The translations under genes and the position numbers were made by a program. Below are positions 14,931 to 23,845 of a DNA stretch of 34,343 nt, in pieces. The notes below the pieces were generated by a model. That model was not told the DNA's origin. It saw nothing but the letters and a program-made list of their open reading frames with translations, and ran no database searches. How positions within the stretch are numbered: the first letter of the stretch is position 1; every line of letters starts with the position of its first letter. The stretch is from CAZGKX01 sp964525945 (lineage in GTDB: Bacteria; Pseudomonadota; Gammaproteobacteria; Legionellales; Legionellaceae), in assembly GCA_964525945.1 (NCBI GenBank), contig CAZGKX010000023.1, forward strand, positions 1 to 34,343, in the 5' to 3' direction.

Positions 14931-17900
14931 ATGACGACCGAGCAAAAGAGTGGTGTTGCCCCAAGTTTTCTTGACGAGCTCGCCAATCGGTGGGGCCTTC
15001 AAGGTCGCCAGTATGCAAAACAATTAGACGAAGACAATGCCGTCTACACTTGGTATGCAACGCTCGACGCCTTTAATCTTGCCTACAGTATCCCTAAATA
15101 CGCCTTCGAAATTTTCTTAATCAGCCAAAATGATTCTACATCGCCTGTCCATGCTGTGCATGAGTGGCTCAGCTCCCCCGCCGGTATAGCCATCATGCTG
15201 ATGGAAACTGCTGCTCTGGTTAGTTTTTCCGTATTAGGAACTGCTTGCAAAGAAGATGATGAAAATTGGTTTAATCGCTGTGCTGTTTTTCTATGGCCCT
15301 ACATCCGTGATTTATTAAAAGCCTCAAAATGGGCCTATAAAGGTTGGCGCAGCACCCTTGCTGCGGCCAGTCTATTGCTGGGTGAGGATTTGCGTTATCT
15401 GCTGTTGCCCGTTGGATTGGCATTAGCGGCCTTGTCTGTTCTAAATCGTTTTTGGAGCCGCGGCATGAAAAATGCGCGCAAAGACATGATGAAGAACAAT
15501 GCCAATTTGTACCAAGAAGTGAGTACAAAAGGGTGCGCTTTCCATCTCTTAAATCAGCGACCACCAACAGCCGATTGTGATTACGATTTACTGGTTCTTG
15601 ATGAGGGTATGGATTTTCCCAATGATTTAAAAAAAGCAACCCTTGTCCAACGAGGGGATGAATATTGGATCGGTTGGGATGATGGAGCATCTTATCAATA
15701 TGCGGCTTTGAGCCAGGACATTATTGAATCGATGAACCTTCCTTTTGGTGTCGAAGATGAACTACCTTATAACAAAAGCTTTGCCGCACTGTATCAAGAT
15801 ATTGAAAACACTGATTACGTCCCTCCTGTTAACAAAACGTATATAAACTCCTACATCTTTTTACAAGGCTATACCCTAGCGTTTAACAAACCTATCAATG
15901 GCTTGGCACCCAATAAACTTTATGTGTATGAGAACAGCGGTCGCATTTATTATGCGGTGATCAACCACGCCGGTGCCATCGAAGAAACCGAAATTAAACA
16001 AAGCGAATGTGAGGTCTTTGCTGAGCTGCTTGAGGATTTGCAAGATGACCAAAATTCAGATCGTAACTCATTGCAAATACGTTATGCAGAGGCTATTTAT
16101 AAGCAGACCTCCGCAAAAGGTTATGGGCCCAAAGAAAAGCAGCCGTTGCATTATGTTAACGAAGATGGGCAATTGGACGTTGTTAACGTTCACAACCCCG
16201 TACAATTCGAGTCAGCGCTGAAAGATCTTTATCAACAAAATTTTACCCATGCATTGCAACGAAAACTCACCAAACTCAAATTAGAAAAAGGAACATGGAA
16301 CAGAGAGGAGGTGGTCAATGCAGAACTTCATTTCTTAGCGACCTTGCCGTCTGCCGGTGATCTGTCCTATGCCAATTCTTTTGTTTATATGCAAGGCAAA
16401 AAACAACAAAAAACACAAATTTTTTACATTGATCCGCTTGGTCAGCCGCACGCCGTTCGCCAAGATCGATGCGAACGGTTTGAACAGTATTTGCACTCTG
16501 TTAGGAATAATAAAAATCTCTTGTCCCCAACCCAAGATCAAGTTCAACAGCTGCTTGAACAACACGGAGGGATAAGCCCCTCTAAATTGGGACTTAATTC
16601 ATCGCAGTGGGCAACGTATAGCTTGGGAGTGGAAGCAAAAATTGCGCGCCAGTCCGCTTTATTAAAGGCAGAGTGTTATGCTTCCACGTTCTACGGCGGT
16701 GTTGTGGATGGCATGTACACGTGCATGGGTATCTTAGGATTGGCTCTTTTTACCCCCCAATTTTTCTTTGCATTGGCCATTTTTTCAGCGGCGATGACTG
16801 CCGTTTTCATTGTTGCTCGCCTGCATGAAGAGTACGGTTTCCAGCTAAAATTAGAAAGCTCTGCGACGAAAGTTAAATTAATTTTACTTGAGAAAAAATT
16901 AGATATTTTATTGACCGAATTGGGCGATCTATCGCTTGTGATTGCAACGTCTGAGGACGACGATGATCCTGACCAAAGAGCCACTGACGCTGAGCGTGAG
17001 CAGTTTTTCACGACACAAGATAAATTGGTCAATGATCTTGGCGCAACCATGAACGCCTTTGATGAATGCCGGGAGCTGTTAAAGAAGCAGATGGCGTTAA
17101 CATTTTGGACGGCGGGTCTGGAAGGCTTGCGCAATGGTTTAGCCGCCTACAGTGCGGTGACCAGTCTGATGTACATGGTTGCCACTATCTGTCTTATTTG
17201 TGCCGCCCCATGCCCGCCAATGTTTGTCATAGGTTGTGCGGTTGCTGGGGTGGCATGTTTAATCGGGTTTACTGCCCAGGCATTGTTTCTGCACAGCGCG
17301 CAAGCCCACAAAACCACACAACAAGATCCTCTGGCTTACAAACGTCTCTACGACTTCATCACTAATCTCAAAGATAAAAAGCAAAAAGCGTATACCGTTT
17401 GTTCATCTGAAAAAATTGATGGGTTGAAAGCGGATCTTTGGGGAGCATCCATTCCTTCTCAAGATTCCCTTTCTTGGGTGGATTTCTGGGAAATGTTCCG
17501 AGCGCTTTTATCGGGCTGGGGGAAGGGCTTCAAGTTTTTGGAGTGGTTTACTGGGAGTGCTGTGCAAGACCCGCAAGAAACCCCTGTTTTATTTGTGGTG
17601 TCTTGTCTATGCTCTGTGGGATTTGCTATCGTGCTCTTCTTAAGGGCGTTGGCCCGAGGTTTTGGGCGCGCCGCGGTGGATGAGGTGGTTGATACCAACA
17701 GCGCTAGCCCACCCATTGAGCTTGAACAAGACAACGTAAGTGCCCCAACCCCAGAGGAGCAACATCCACCGTCAAAAAGCTCGCCTCCCGAGCGTAAAAA
17801 GACTGCAAGCTATCACCCTGGTTTACACAAACCCAGTTCAGACAAAGCAAAAGAATCCCGTAAAACAGATCTCGCTCGCCACAAATCCATTTCTTTTTTT

Positions 17901-18047
17901 GGTTCAGCCCACGTCCATAATAAGCCGTCTTTGGGATTGAATCACTCTGAATCATCACCTTCTTTTGAATCGGTCGATACCTCCGCGGGCTCACAAGGTT
18001 ACAGACCAGTACCAACGCTCACCCGTGGTTTATCAGGAACCAACTAG
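14931..18047 (+). CDS. Very large multi-helix membrane protein, unknown function, candidate effector
   Basis: I do not recognise this protein of about 1,039 aa. A helical N-terminus with membrane-like segments (AIMLMETAALVSFSVLG; LLLPVGLALAALSVL) leads to a soluble middle at about residues 210-530. That middle contains four degenerate modules, each a beta-rich strand pair followed by a helix: around YWIGWDDGASYQYAA, KLYVYENSGRIYYAVI...FAELLEDL, LHYVNEDGQLDVVNV...FESALKDL and IFYIDPLGQPHAVRQ...FEQYLHSV. The second half has paired hydrophobic hairpins (LFTPQFFFALAIFSAAMTAV; MFVIGCAVAGVACLIGFTA; VLFVVSCLCSVGFAIVLFL) around a charged coiled coil (VKLILLEKKLDILLTELG). The last ~120 residues are Ser/Pro/Lys-rich and probably disordered. 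There is no signal peptide. The architecture resembles membrane-targeted effectors of intracellular Legionellales, which is inference. ATG 14931 is preferred over GTG 14922; neither has a strong RBS. Confidence 0.85.
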   Translation: MTTEQKSGVAPSFLDELANRWGLQGRQYAKQLDEDNAVYTWYATLDAFNLAYSIPKYAFEIFLISQNDSTSPVHAVHEWLSSPAGIAIMLMETAALVSFSVLGTACKEDDENWFNRCAVFLWPYIRDLLKASKWAYKGWRSTLAAASLLLGEDLRYLLLPVGLALAALSVLNRFWSRGMKNARKDMMKNNANLYQEVSTKGCAFHLLNQRPPTADCDYDLLVLDEGMDFPNDLKKATLVQRGDEYWIGWDDGASYQYAALSQDIIESMNLPFGVEDELPYNKSFAALYQDIENTDYVPPVNKTYINSYIFLQGYTLAFNKPINGLAPNKLYVYENSGRIYYAVINHAGAIEETEIKQSECEVFAELLEDLQDDQNSDRNSLQIRYAEAIYKQTSAKGYGPKEKQPLHYVNEDGQLDVVNVHNPVQFESALKDLYQQNFTHALQRKLTKLKLEKGTWNREEVVNAELHFLATLPSAGDLSYANSFVYMQGKKQQKTQIFYIDPLGQPHAVRQDRCERFEQYLHSVRNNKNLLSPTQDQVQQLLEQHGGISPSKLGLNSSQWATYSLGVEAKIARQSALLKAECYASTFYGGVVDGMYTCMGILGLALFTPQFFFALAIFSAAMTAVFIVARLHEEYGFQLKLESSATKVKLILLEKKLDILLTELGDLSLVIATSEDDDDPDQRATDAEREQFFTTQDKLVNDLGATMNAFDECRELLKKQMALTFWTAGLEGLRNGLAAYSAVTSLMYMVATICLICAAPCPPMFVIGCAVAGVACLIGFTAQALFLHSAQAHKTTQQDPLAYKRLYDFITNLKDKKQKAYTVCSSEKIDGLKADLWGASIPSQDSLSWVDFWEMFRALLSGWGKGFKFLEWFTGSAVQDPQETPVLFVVSCLCSVGFAIVLFLRALARGFGRAAVDEVVDTNSASPPIELEQDNVSAPTPEEQHPPSKSSPPERKKTASYHPGLHKPSSDKAKESRKTDLARHKSISFFGSAHVHNKPSLGLNHSESSPSFESVDTSAGSQGYRPVPTLTRGLSGTN

Positions 18048-18052
18048 CTTGG

Positions 18053-18658
18053 TTATTCTGATGTTTGTTGTCGCGTATGGTAAAGCTCGGGGTTGAGGGC
18101 GGGATCATTGTACATTTTAAATTGGTGATAAACTTTAAAGGTACGTGTTTTGGCCAGGGTTTCAGTCAGTAATGCTAGCAAACAACGGTGTAATTGTTGC
18201 TGTTGCAATTCAATCACGCTTAATTTATTACGGCATGTTTGGAGATGTTGTTCATTCACGTCGGTGCGATGCGTTTGCAATGCCATGTGGTAAGCTTTCA
18301 GGGCTAAAATGGACAAACGATCAATCATCATGCCCGGTGTTTCCGAATGCACGGGACAGTTTGCACTATTGGCGGGTTGCAATTTCACAAATAACCATTC
18401 GTCCATTGCTTCCATTCGGTTATTGCGTTGTTGATTGTGCTGATCGATTTCCCGTTTTGCTTGATAAACGTGTTCATACCCCATATCATCCCGACGAGCA
18501 CGATCTTCTGCATGCCAGAGCTGATAATTAAAGGCATGATTTTCTTCAACAATTTTTAAAAAATCTTCATGTTGCAAATAAACACCATTGCTTTTCCATT
18601 GTGTGATGCAGTTGCGGTGCAATACGGCTATTTCAGGTAAATAATTGAGTATGTTCAT
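18053..18658 (-). CDS. DUF4254 domain protein
   Basis: This 202-aa all-helical protein has the DUF4254 signature: EENHAFNYQLWHAEDRARRDD, AKREIDQHNQQRNNRMEAMD, and PGMMIDRLSILALKAYHM. The family's function is not known; members are often encoded near glycosyltransferase or LPS genes, but here the neighbours are the large membrane protein and a small secreted protein. It is probably cytoplasmic, with no signal peptide. ATG 18658 is used; the longer ORF begins at a TTG and is less likely. A TATACT box lies upstream on the minus strand (18695-18700) without a convincing -35. Its stop is 5 nt from the convergent gene's stop and no terminator is visible between them. Confidence 0.88.
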   Translation of the reverse strand: MNILNYLPEIAVLHRNCITQWKSNGVYLQHEDFLKIVEENHAFNYQLWHAEDRARRDDMGYEHVYQAKREIDQHNQQRNNRMEAMDEWLFVKLQPANSANCPVHSETPGMMIDRLSILALKAYHMALQTHRTDVNEQHLQTCRNKLSVIELQQQQLHRCLLALLTETLAKTRTFKVYHQFKMYNDPALNPELYHTRQQTSE

Positions 18659-18815
18659 TCTGCTCTGTGTAATGTTGTACCGTTGAAGAGAAAAAGTATA
18701 CCACAACTATGCTCTGCGCAACTGAGTTTTTGGTATTCAGAGGGGCAACGCATATAGATATGTTTCTCATACCTTGTTCATGGTAAGCTATCCAAAACAA
18801 ACACAAGGCTGTGGT

Positions 18816-19292
18816 ATGCGATTATTGTTGGCGTTTATTGTTATTTGTTCCAGTTTGACTGCAAATGCTGAGGAAATATTCCCAGCGGGCTGCACGCCTT
18901 TTGTGGTGAACGGTGAACAGATCAATTTACCGGCGTCTACATCGACTGTGGTTATGATTCATAATTTATCCGAAACTGATCTTTGGATGACGCACCCGGT
19001 CACGAATGCCGGCGCAAGCGCGGGTTGGAGCAGTCAGTTACAAGCAGGCAATTGGTCTGCACTCGCTTTAAATGGTAAAGCGTTTTCCCTCAGTTGCATT
19101 GAATCCAAGCCGGGGCATGAGCAACAAATTCAGTGCAATGCCGTGGTCGCTGTTTGTCAATGGACCAATGCCAAATTGCCGGCAAATACTTCGGGCACAT
19201 TCTGGGCTGGTGAAAATATGGCGTTGTCACCATTAACAGCCTATATTGAACGTCGCGGATTTGTATTGTCCGCGCCAACACAGGCGCAATAA
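18816..19292 (+). CDS. Small secreted Cys-containing protein, unknown
   Basis: The 158-aa product begins with a clear signal peptide (MRLLLAFIVICSSLTANA, cleaved before EEIFP). The mature part has four Cys (AGCTPF, SLSCIES, IQCNAV, AVCQWT) that could form two disulfides. The sequence looks beta-rich (STVVMIHNLSETDLWMTHPV; QLQAGNWSALALNGKAF), suggesting a small periplasmic beta-sandwich. I cannot assign a family. ATG 18816 is chosen for the signal peptide and AAGG upstream; ATG 18780 would add 12 residues before it. It is followed after 18 nt by rnr on the same strand and may be co-transcribed. Confidence 0.8.
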   Translation: MRLLLAFIVICSSLTANAEEIFPAGCTPFVVNGEQINLPASTSTVVMIHNLSETDLWMTHPVTNAGASAGWSSQLQAGNWSALALNGKAFSLSCIESKPGHEQQIQCNAVVAVCQWTNAKLPANTSGTFWAGENMALSPLTAYIERRGFVLSAPTQAQ

Positions 19293-19310
19293 AACCTTAC
19301 TTGGTGAAAC

Positions 19311-21494
19311 ATGAGCAAAAAACACAAAGACCCCCATTATAAACGAGAAAGTGAAAAATACCCTGAGCCCATTCCAAGTCGTGAATACATCATGCAGATT
19401 TTGCAAGATTATGGACGGCCCATGACGCGTAATCAACTGATCACGGCGTTGGACGTTGAGGCAGAAAGCAAACAAGAAGCGTTGGGTTTTCGAATTAAAG
19501 CCATGTTACGTGATGGGCAGCTCATGCAAGATCGACGCGGTCGTTTTTGCTTGTTTGAGCGAATTAATTTACAACGGGGCACTGTCCAAGCTCATCCAGA
19601 TGGCTATGGGTTTTTTATCCCAGATGATGGCGGCGATGACATGATCCTGTCTGCCAAAGAAATGCGCGCTGTGATGCATGGGGATGCGGTTCTTGTGTAT
19701 CAGTCTGGTGTGGATCGACGAGGACGTGCGGAAGGCAAAGTTCACGAAGTGATTGAACATGTCAACAAGACCATCGTCGGACGGTTTTTTTCCGAGCATG
19801 GTGTTGGTTTTGTTGTGCCGGACAGCAAACGATTAACACAAGACATTACGATTGCGTTGGAGTTGAGTTTAGGTGCAAAAAATGGCCAAATTGTTTTGGT
19901 GGAAGTGTTAACGTATCCCAGCAAACGCATGCAGGCTGTTGGTAAAATTATCCATGTTTTGGGCGAACATATGGCGCCTGGGATGGAAATTGAAGTGGCT
20001 ATTCTGGCGCACGGCATTCCATCGGCATGGCCAGAGGATGTGAGCATGGCCGTGGCCAAAATTCCTCAGCACGTCGATGAAAGTGAGTTGCATAACCGCA
20101 CTGATTTGCGCGAACTACCCTTTGTCACCATCGATGGTGAAGATGCCAGGGATTTTGATGATGCGGTGTATTGTTATGAAAAGCCCAAAGGGGGGTTCCA
20201 ACTGTATGTGGCGATTGCCGATGTGAGTCATTATGTACAAGTTGGTTCATCTCTGGACAAAGAAGCGGCTCGTCGTGGTAATTCGGTTTATTTTCCAGGT
20301 AAAGTGGTACCGATGTTGCCCGAAGCATTGTCCAATGGTATTTGTTCTTTGAATCCTCATGTGGATAGGCTTTGTATGGTCGCGGAGATGGCGATTACAG
20401 CGGACGGCAAGATCAGTCGATCCCGATTTTACCGCGCAGTGATCCATTCCAAAGCGCGTTTAACCTACAACCAAGTCGGTCAATGGTTGGAAAATAACGA
20501 AACCGATGACAAGCATCAGGATATTCTACCTTTATTACATTCATTGCATGGGCTTTATGGCATTCTTCTTAAAACACGTAAAGCACGTGGAGCAATGGAT
20601 TTTGACACCACAGAAACCAAAATCGAGTTTGATGAAAACAGGAAAATTCAAAAAATAATTCCTGTTATTCGCAATGATGCTCATCGATTGATTGAAGAAT
20701 GCATGTTAGCGGCCAATGTTGCTACCGCTCGTTTTCTGGAAAAAGCTAAAATAGCCACCTTGTATCGCGTGCATGCGCCTCCCGAAGAAGATAAAATTAT
20801 TGCTCTTCGGAAATTTTTAGGCGAATTGGGCATGCAATTGGGGGGGGGTAAAAAACCTACACCGAAAGATTTCCAAAAAACGATTGCCGCCATTGGCGAT
20901 AGGCCGGAAAAGCATTTGATTGAAATGGTGATGTTGCGCTCTCTAAAACAAGCCCAATACATTGAAGCAAACGACGGCCATTTTGGCTTGGCTTATTCAG
21001 CTTACACCCATTTTACGTCTCCAATTCGTCGCTACCCGGATTTATTGATCCATCGGGCGGTGGGTTTTTTAATGGACCATACTGAGGCCAATAAATTCGG
21101 TTATTCCGAAGATGATATGAACCGACTGGGTAAACATTGCTCTGCAACGGAACGCCGTGCCGACGAGGCAACGCGTGAAGTGATTGCTTGGCTAAAATGT
21201 GAGTACATGCAGGATAAGTTGGGGCAAGTTTTTGCTGGAAAAATCTCTGCCGTGACCGGTTTTGGTATTTTTGTTGAGCTCAATGATATTTATGTCGAAG
21301 GTCTTATTCATGTTACATCGTTAAAAAATGATTATTATGCGTTTGATTCGGTGAAACACCGTTTAACGGGCGAACGCACCGGACGAGTCTATCGATTGGG
21401 CGATAAAATGACGGTGTTGGTGGCTCGTGTTGACTTGGACGAACGTAAAATAGATTTCGAGCCTGTTGAACAAGAAGAGGCGCGTGATGAGTGA
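19311..21494 (+). CDS. rnr: Ribonuclease R (Rnr)
   Basis: RNase R is a processive 3'-5' exoribonuclease that degrades structured RNA and takes part in rRNA quality control. The 727-aa protein has the N-terminal winged-helix domain (SREYIMQILQDYGRPMTRNQ), cold-shock domains (RGTVQAHPDGYGFFIPDD), the RNB catalytic domain with IDGEDARDFDDAVY at about residue 274 (metal-binding Asp cluster), HFTSPIRRYPDLLIHRA, and a C-terminal S1 domain from about residue 634 (GKISAVTGFGIFVEL). The long basic tail of E. coli RNase R (813 aa) is absent. A run of nine G (20840-20848) lies within the RNB coding region. The rlmB gene overlaps its stop by 8 nt, the usual rnr-rlmB arrangement. Confidence 0.97.
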   Translation: MSKKHKDPHYKRESEKYPEPIPSREYIMQILQDYGRPMTRNQLITALDVEAESKQEALGFRIKAMLRDGQLMQDRRGRFCLFERINLQRGTVQAHPDGYGFFIPDDGGDDMILSAKEMRAVMHGDAVLVYQSGVDRRGRAEGKVHEVIEHVNKTIVGRFFSEHGVGFVVPDSKRLTQDITIALELSLGAKNGQIVLVEVLTYPSKRMQAVGKIIHVLGEHMAPGMEIEVAILAHGIPSAWPEDVSMAVAKIPQHVDESELHNRTDLRELPFVTIDGEDARDFDDAVYCYEKPKGGFQLYVAIADVSHYVQVGSSLDKEAARRGNSVYFPGKVVPMLPEALSNGICSLNPHVDRLCMVAEMAITADGKISRSRFYRAVIHSKARLTYNQVGQWLENNETDDKHQDILPLLHSLHGLYGILLKTRKARGAMDFDTTETKIEFDENRKIQKIIPVIRNDAHRLIEECMLAANVATARFLEKAKIATLYRVHAPPEEDKIIALRKFLGELGMQLGGGKKPTPKDFQKTIAAIGDRPEKHLIEMVMLRSLKQAQYIEANDGHFGLAYSAYTHFTSPIRRYPDLLIHRAVGFLMDHTEANKFGYSEDDMNRLGKHCSATERRADEATREVIAWLKCEYMQDKLGQVFAGKISAVTGFGIFVELNDIYVEGLIHVTSLKNDYYAFDSVKHRLTGERTGRVYRLGDKMTVLVARVDLDERKIDFEPVEQEEARDE

Positions 21495-22233
21495 ACATTA
21501 TGTCTATGGTGTGCATGCAGTAACCGCGTTATTAAAAAACAGTTACCGCTCTACAAAACGCTTGATTGTGAATGAAGAGCGGGTGGACAACCGCATGCAG
21601 GCATTATTGGACATGGCCATGCAAGCACATGTGTTGGTCGAACGTTTGCCCGCCTCCAAAATGACCCAACGGTTTGCTGACTTTAACCACCAAGGCGTGG
21701 TGGCGATCGCCGGCAAACTGCCAGAATACACGGAGCGCGATTTAGAGGAACTGGTTGATTTGAGCCAAAAACCAGCGCTGATCTTGATTTTAGATGGCGT
21801 GACTGACCCGCATAATTTAGGCGCTTGTTTGCGCTGTGCGGATGGGGCCGGTGTCGATTTTGTGATCATTCCTAAAGATAAAAATGCCACCATCACGCCT
21901 GTGGTCAGTAAAGTGGCTTGCGGTGCAGCAGAATCTGTACCGTTGGTGCGTGTAACCAATTTGGCGCGCGCCATGGAAATGATTAAAACCCTAGGGGTGT
22001 GGATTTACGGGGCAGCAGGGGAAGCTGAGCACTCCATTTATCAGCTGGACTGCAAAACACCCATGGCGCTGGTCATGGGTGCGGAAGGCAATGGGATGCG
22101 GCGTTTAACCCGCGATCTATGTGACGGTTTATTTGCATTGCCGATGTTGGGCTCCGTCAGCAGTTTAAACGTTTCTGTAGCCACCGGTGTGTCTTTGTAT
22201 GAAGTGGTGCGGCAAAGAGGGTTTAAATCTTAG
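21487..22233 (+). CDS. rlmB: 23S rRNA (Gm2251) 2'-O-methyltransferase RlmB
   Basis: RlmB methylates the ribose of G2251 in the peptidyl-transferase P-loop of 23S rRNA. The 248-aa protein has the N-terminal L30e-like substrate-binding domain and the SPOUT (SpoU) domain with all three motifs: DPHNLGACLRCADGAG, ALVMGAEGNGMRRL and LGSVSSLNVSVATGVSLYE, which form the SAM-binding knot. ATG 21487 is selected because GAAGAGG lies six bases upstream and it gives an 8-nt overlap (ATGAGTGA) with rnr. Its 3' end overlaps the convergent glycosyltransferase-like gene by 11 nt. Confidence 0.96.
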   Translation: MSEHYVYGVHAVTALLKNSYRSTKRLIVNEERVDNRMQALLDMAMQAHVLVERLPASKMTQRFADFNHQGVVAIAGKLPEYTERDLEELVDLSQKPALILILDGVTDPHNLGACLRCADGAGVDFVIIPKDKNATITPVVSKVACGAAESVPLVRVTNLARAMEMIKTLGVWIYGAAGEAEHSIYQLDCKTPMALVMGAEGNGMRRLTRDLCDGLFALPMLGSVSSLNVSVATGVSLYEVVRQRGFKS

Positions 22234-23788
22234 CGGGCTCAATGACCTGCCAATTTTCATCAATGCCTTCCAAACTACCGGCACTTTCGTCCCAGTTTTG
22301 CTCAATATCCGCCATATCCGCAGCATGGGTGTTAAGCAGTCGTCTTATTTGTCTAAAGCACCTGGAGGGACTGGTTTTTTCAACCCGAATGTTATCCAGC
22401 GACTTTATCATTTCTTCCGCGTTGCAATCTTCCCACGCGATCCCTGATTGGAGCTCTTCGGTTTCCGCATCAGCGTGATGGATCAAAATAACTTGTTCTT
22501 CATTGTGATTCATGGCCATTTGTTCCATGACGCTCAAACCCCCTGACCGTATAATCAATACATTGCTACGCGTCATGACTTCGGCGATAAACGGATCATC
22601 TTGTTTGTCCAACAGCACAATGCGCCCAGCATTTTCTGGGTAGCAAGGTAGTTCACGAATTTTTTTAGCGATGTCTTCGTTACCTCCACCAAAAATAAAA
22701 ATTTTGTCCATGCCATTTTGCAACAATCCAGGGATATATTGCCCGGGATCATCTCCGCCTTGACTGCCTAACATAATGGTGGCAATTTTCTCATGGGGGT
22801 GAACGGCGTGGGTCGACTGATCTTTTAAATGCAGTGTTACTTCTTTATCAAAATTCTGGCTGTTATCATTGGCCGGATCGTAAAAGCCAGGTCTAATCAT
22901 TGGATTGTCTTTGGGTTCAAGATCATATAACCCATTGAAGGCTTGGCCTTGTGGAAAATAATGATCGATGATGTCTTTATTCATGCCGACGGCATAAAGG
23001 TTCATTTGTTGTTGATAGGCTGGCTTCAAACCGGTGAGTGCATTAAAAAAATGGGTGGCGCCTTTTGTGGGTAGGTCGGTCACGTATTGGTGAATTTTTA
23101 TATTTTTATGTTTAAGTTCGTTGTATTTTTTGACCGCTTTGCACAATGCTTTTAAGCCAATAACTTGAGTGCTGATAATTTCCGTGTAAGGCCTGCCCTG
23201 ATTGTCTGCGTCCAGCAATAATTTCAAGTAATGATTATAAACAGTGTCTGAAAAAGCACGATCATTATGAGCTTGTAACGCCACCAGTTTGGTCAATTCA
23301 TTTTTTTTATCTTCGCGTTGCAATGTATTCCAGATGGCTGCGTTTTCATAACCCGTCGGATAGACATCGAGCAACATGTCAATGTAATACCGCGGCGTGT
23401 CACTTTTGAGTTGGTTGATCGCTCGCCTTAATTTCACATGGTCGGGTAAAACGGGTAAATTTAATGCTTCGATAATGGATTGAATGGATTCAAAATTATT
23501 GATTTGAGAGGCTGTAAAAATGGATAAACCCATCAACGTGCTGACTTTTTGCTCGTAGGGTACAGGTTGGTATTTATCCAGTTGTGCTTTGTCAAACAAG
23601 GAGGTAAGAGCATTCGCCGCGGCAATGTGGCCGCCACCGCCACTTGACGAAATCAGCATCGGACGAGAGATCTCTCCCTCCACAACAGCTTGATCATGTT
23701 TGTGTTTATGAATCAGTTTTACTTCAAAAAATTCGTCCTCAAAGTCTTCTTCATCCACAATTGATCGTATTTCTTCTTGCTGGATCAT
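22223..23788 (-). CDS. GT-B glycosyltransferase-like protein (MGDG synthase/MurG-like motifs), candidate effector
   Basis: The 521-aa protein has an acidic N-terminus and then LISSSGGGGHIAAANALTS near residue 48, the glycine-rich G-G-H-x-A-A motif found at the start of the MGDG-synthase/MurG group (GT28). The C-terminal half has a second Rossmann-like region: IATIMLGSQGGDDPGQYIPG, KIFIFGGGNEDI, and NVLIIRSGGLSVMEQMAM, which parallels the donor-binding SGG/PGG...E loop of these enzymes. The middle (about residues 100-300) is mainly helical and unlike classical members. No signal or membrane segment is seen. It could glycosylate a lipid, peptidoglycan precursor or host target; the substrate is unknown. 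The start has an excellent GGAGG five bases upstream. It lies 57 nt downstream of argD and may be read with it. Confidence 0.85.
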   Translation of the reverse strand: MIQQEEIRSIVDEEDFEDEFFEVKLIHKHKHDQAVVEGEISRPMLISSSGGGGHIAAANALTSLFDKAQLDKYQPVPYEQKVSTLMGLSIFTASQINNFESIQSIIEALNLPVLPDHVKLRRAINQLKSDTPRYYIDMLLDVYPTGYENAAIWNTLQREDKKNELTKLVALQAHNDRAFSDTVYNHYLKLLLDADNQGRPYTEIISTQVIGLKALCKAVKKYNELKHKNIKIHQYVTDLPTKGATHFFNALTGLKPAYQQQMNLYAVGMNKDIIDHYFPQGQAFNGLYDLEPKDNPMIRPGFYDPANDNSQNFDKEVTLHLKDQSTHAVHPHEKIATIMLGSQGGDDPGQYIPGLLQNGMDKIFIFGGGNEDIAKKIRELPCYPENAGRIVLLDKQDDPFIAEVMTRSNVLIIRSGGLSVMEQMAMNHNEEQVILIHHADAETEELQSGIAWEDCNAEEMIKSLDNIRVEKTSPSRCFRQIRRLLNTHAADMADIEQNWDESAGSLEGIDENWQVIEPAKI

Positions 23789-23845
23789 TTTACCTCCGTG
23801 GTATGGAAGAGAATGTAGCTGCTTTTGTTAAATTATCGTACTCAA

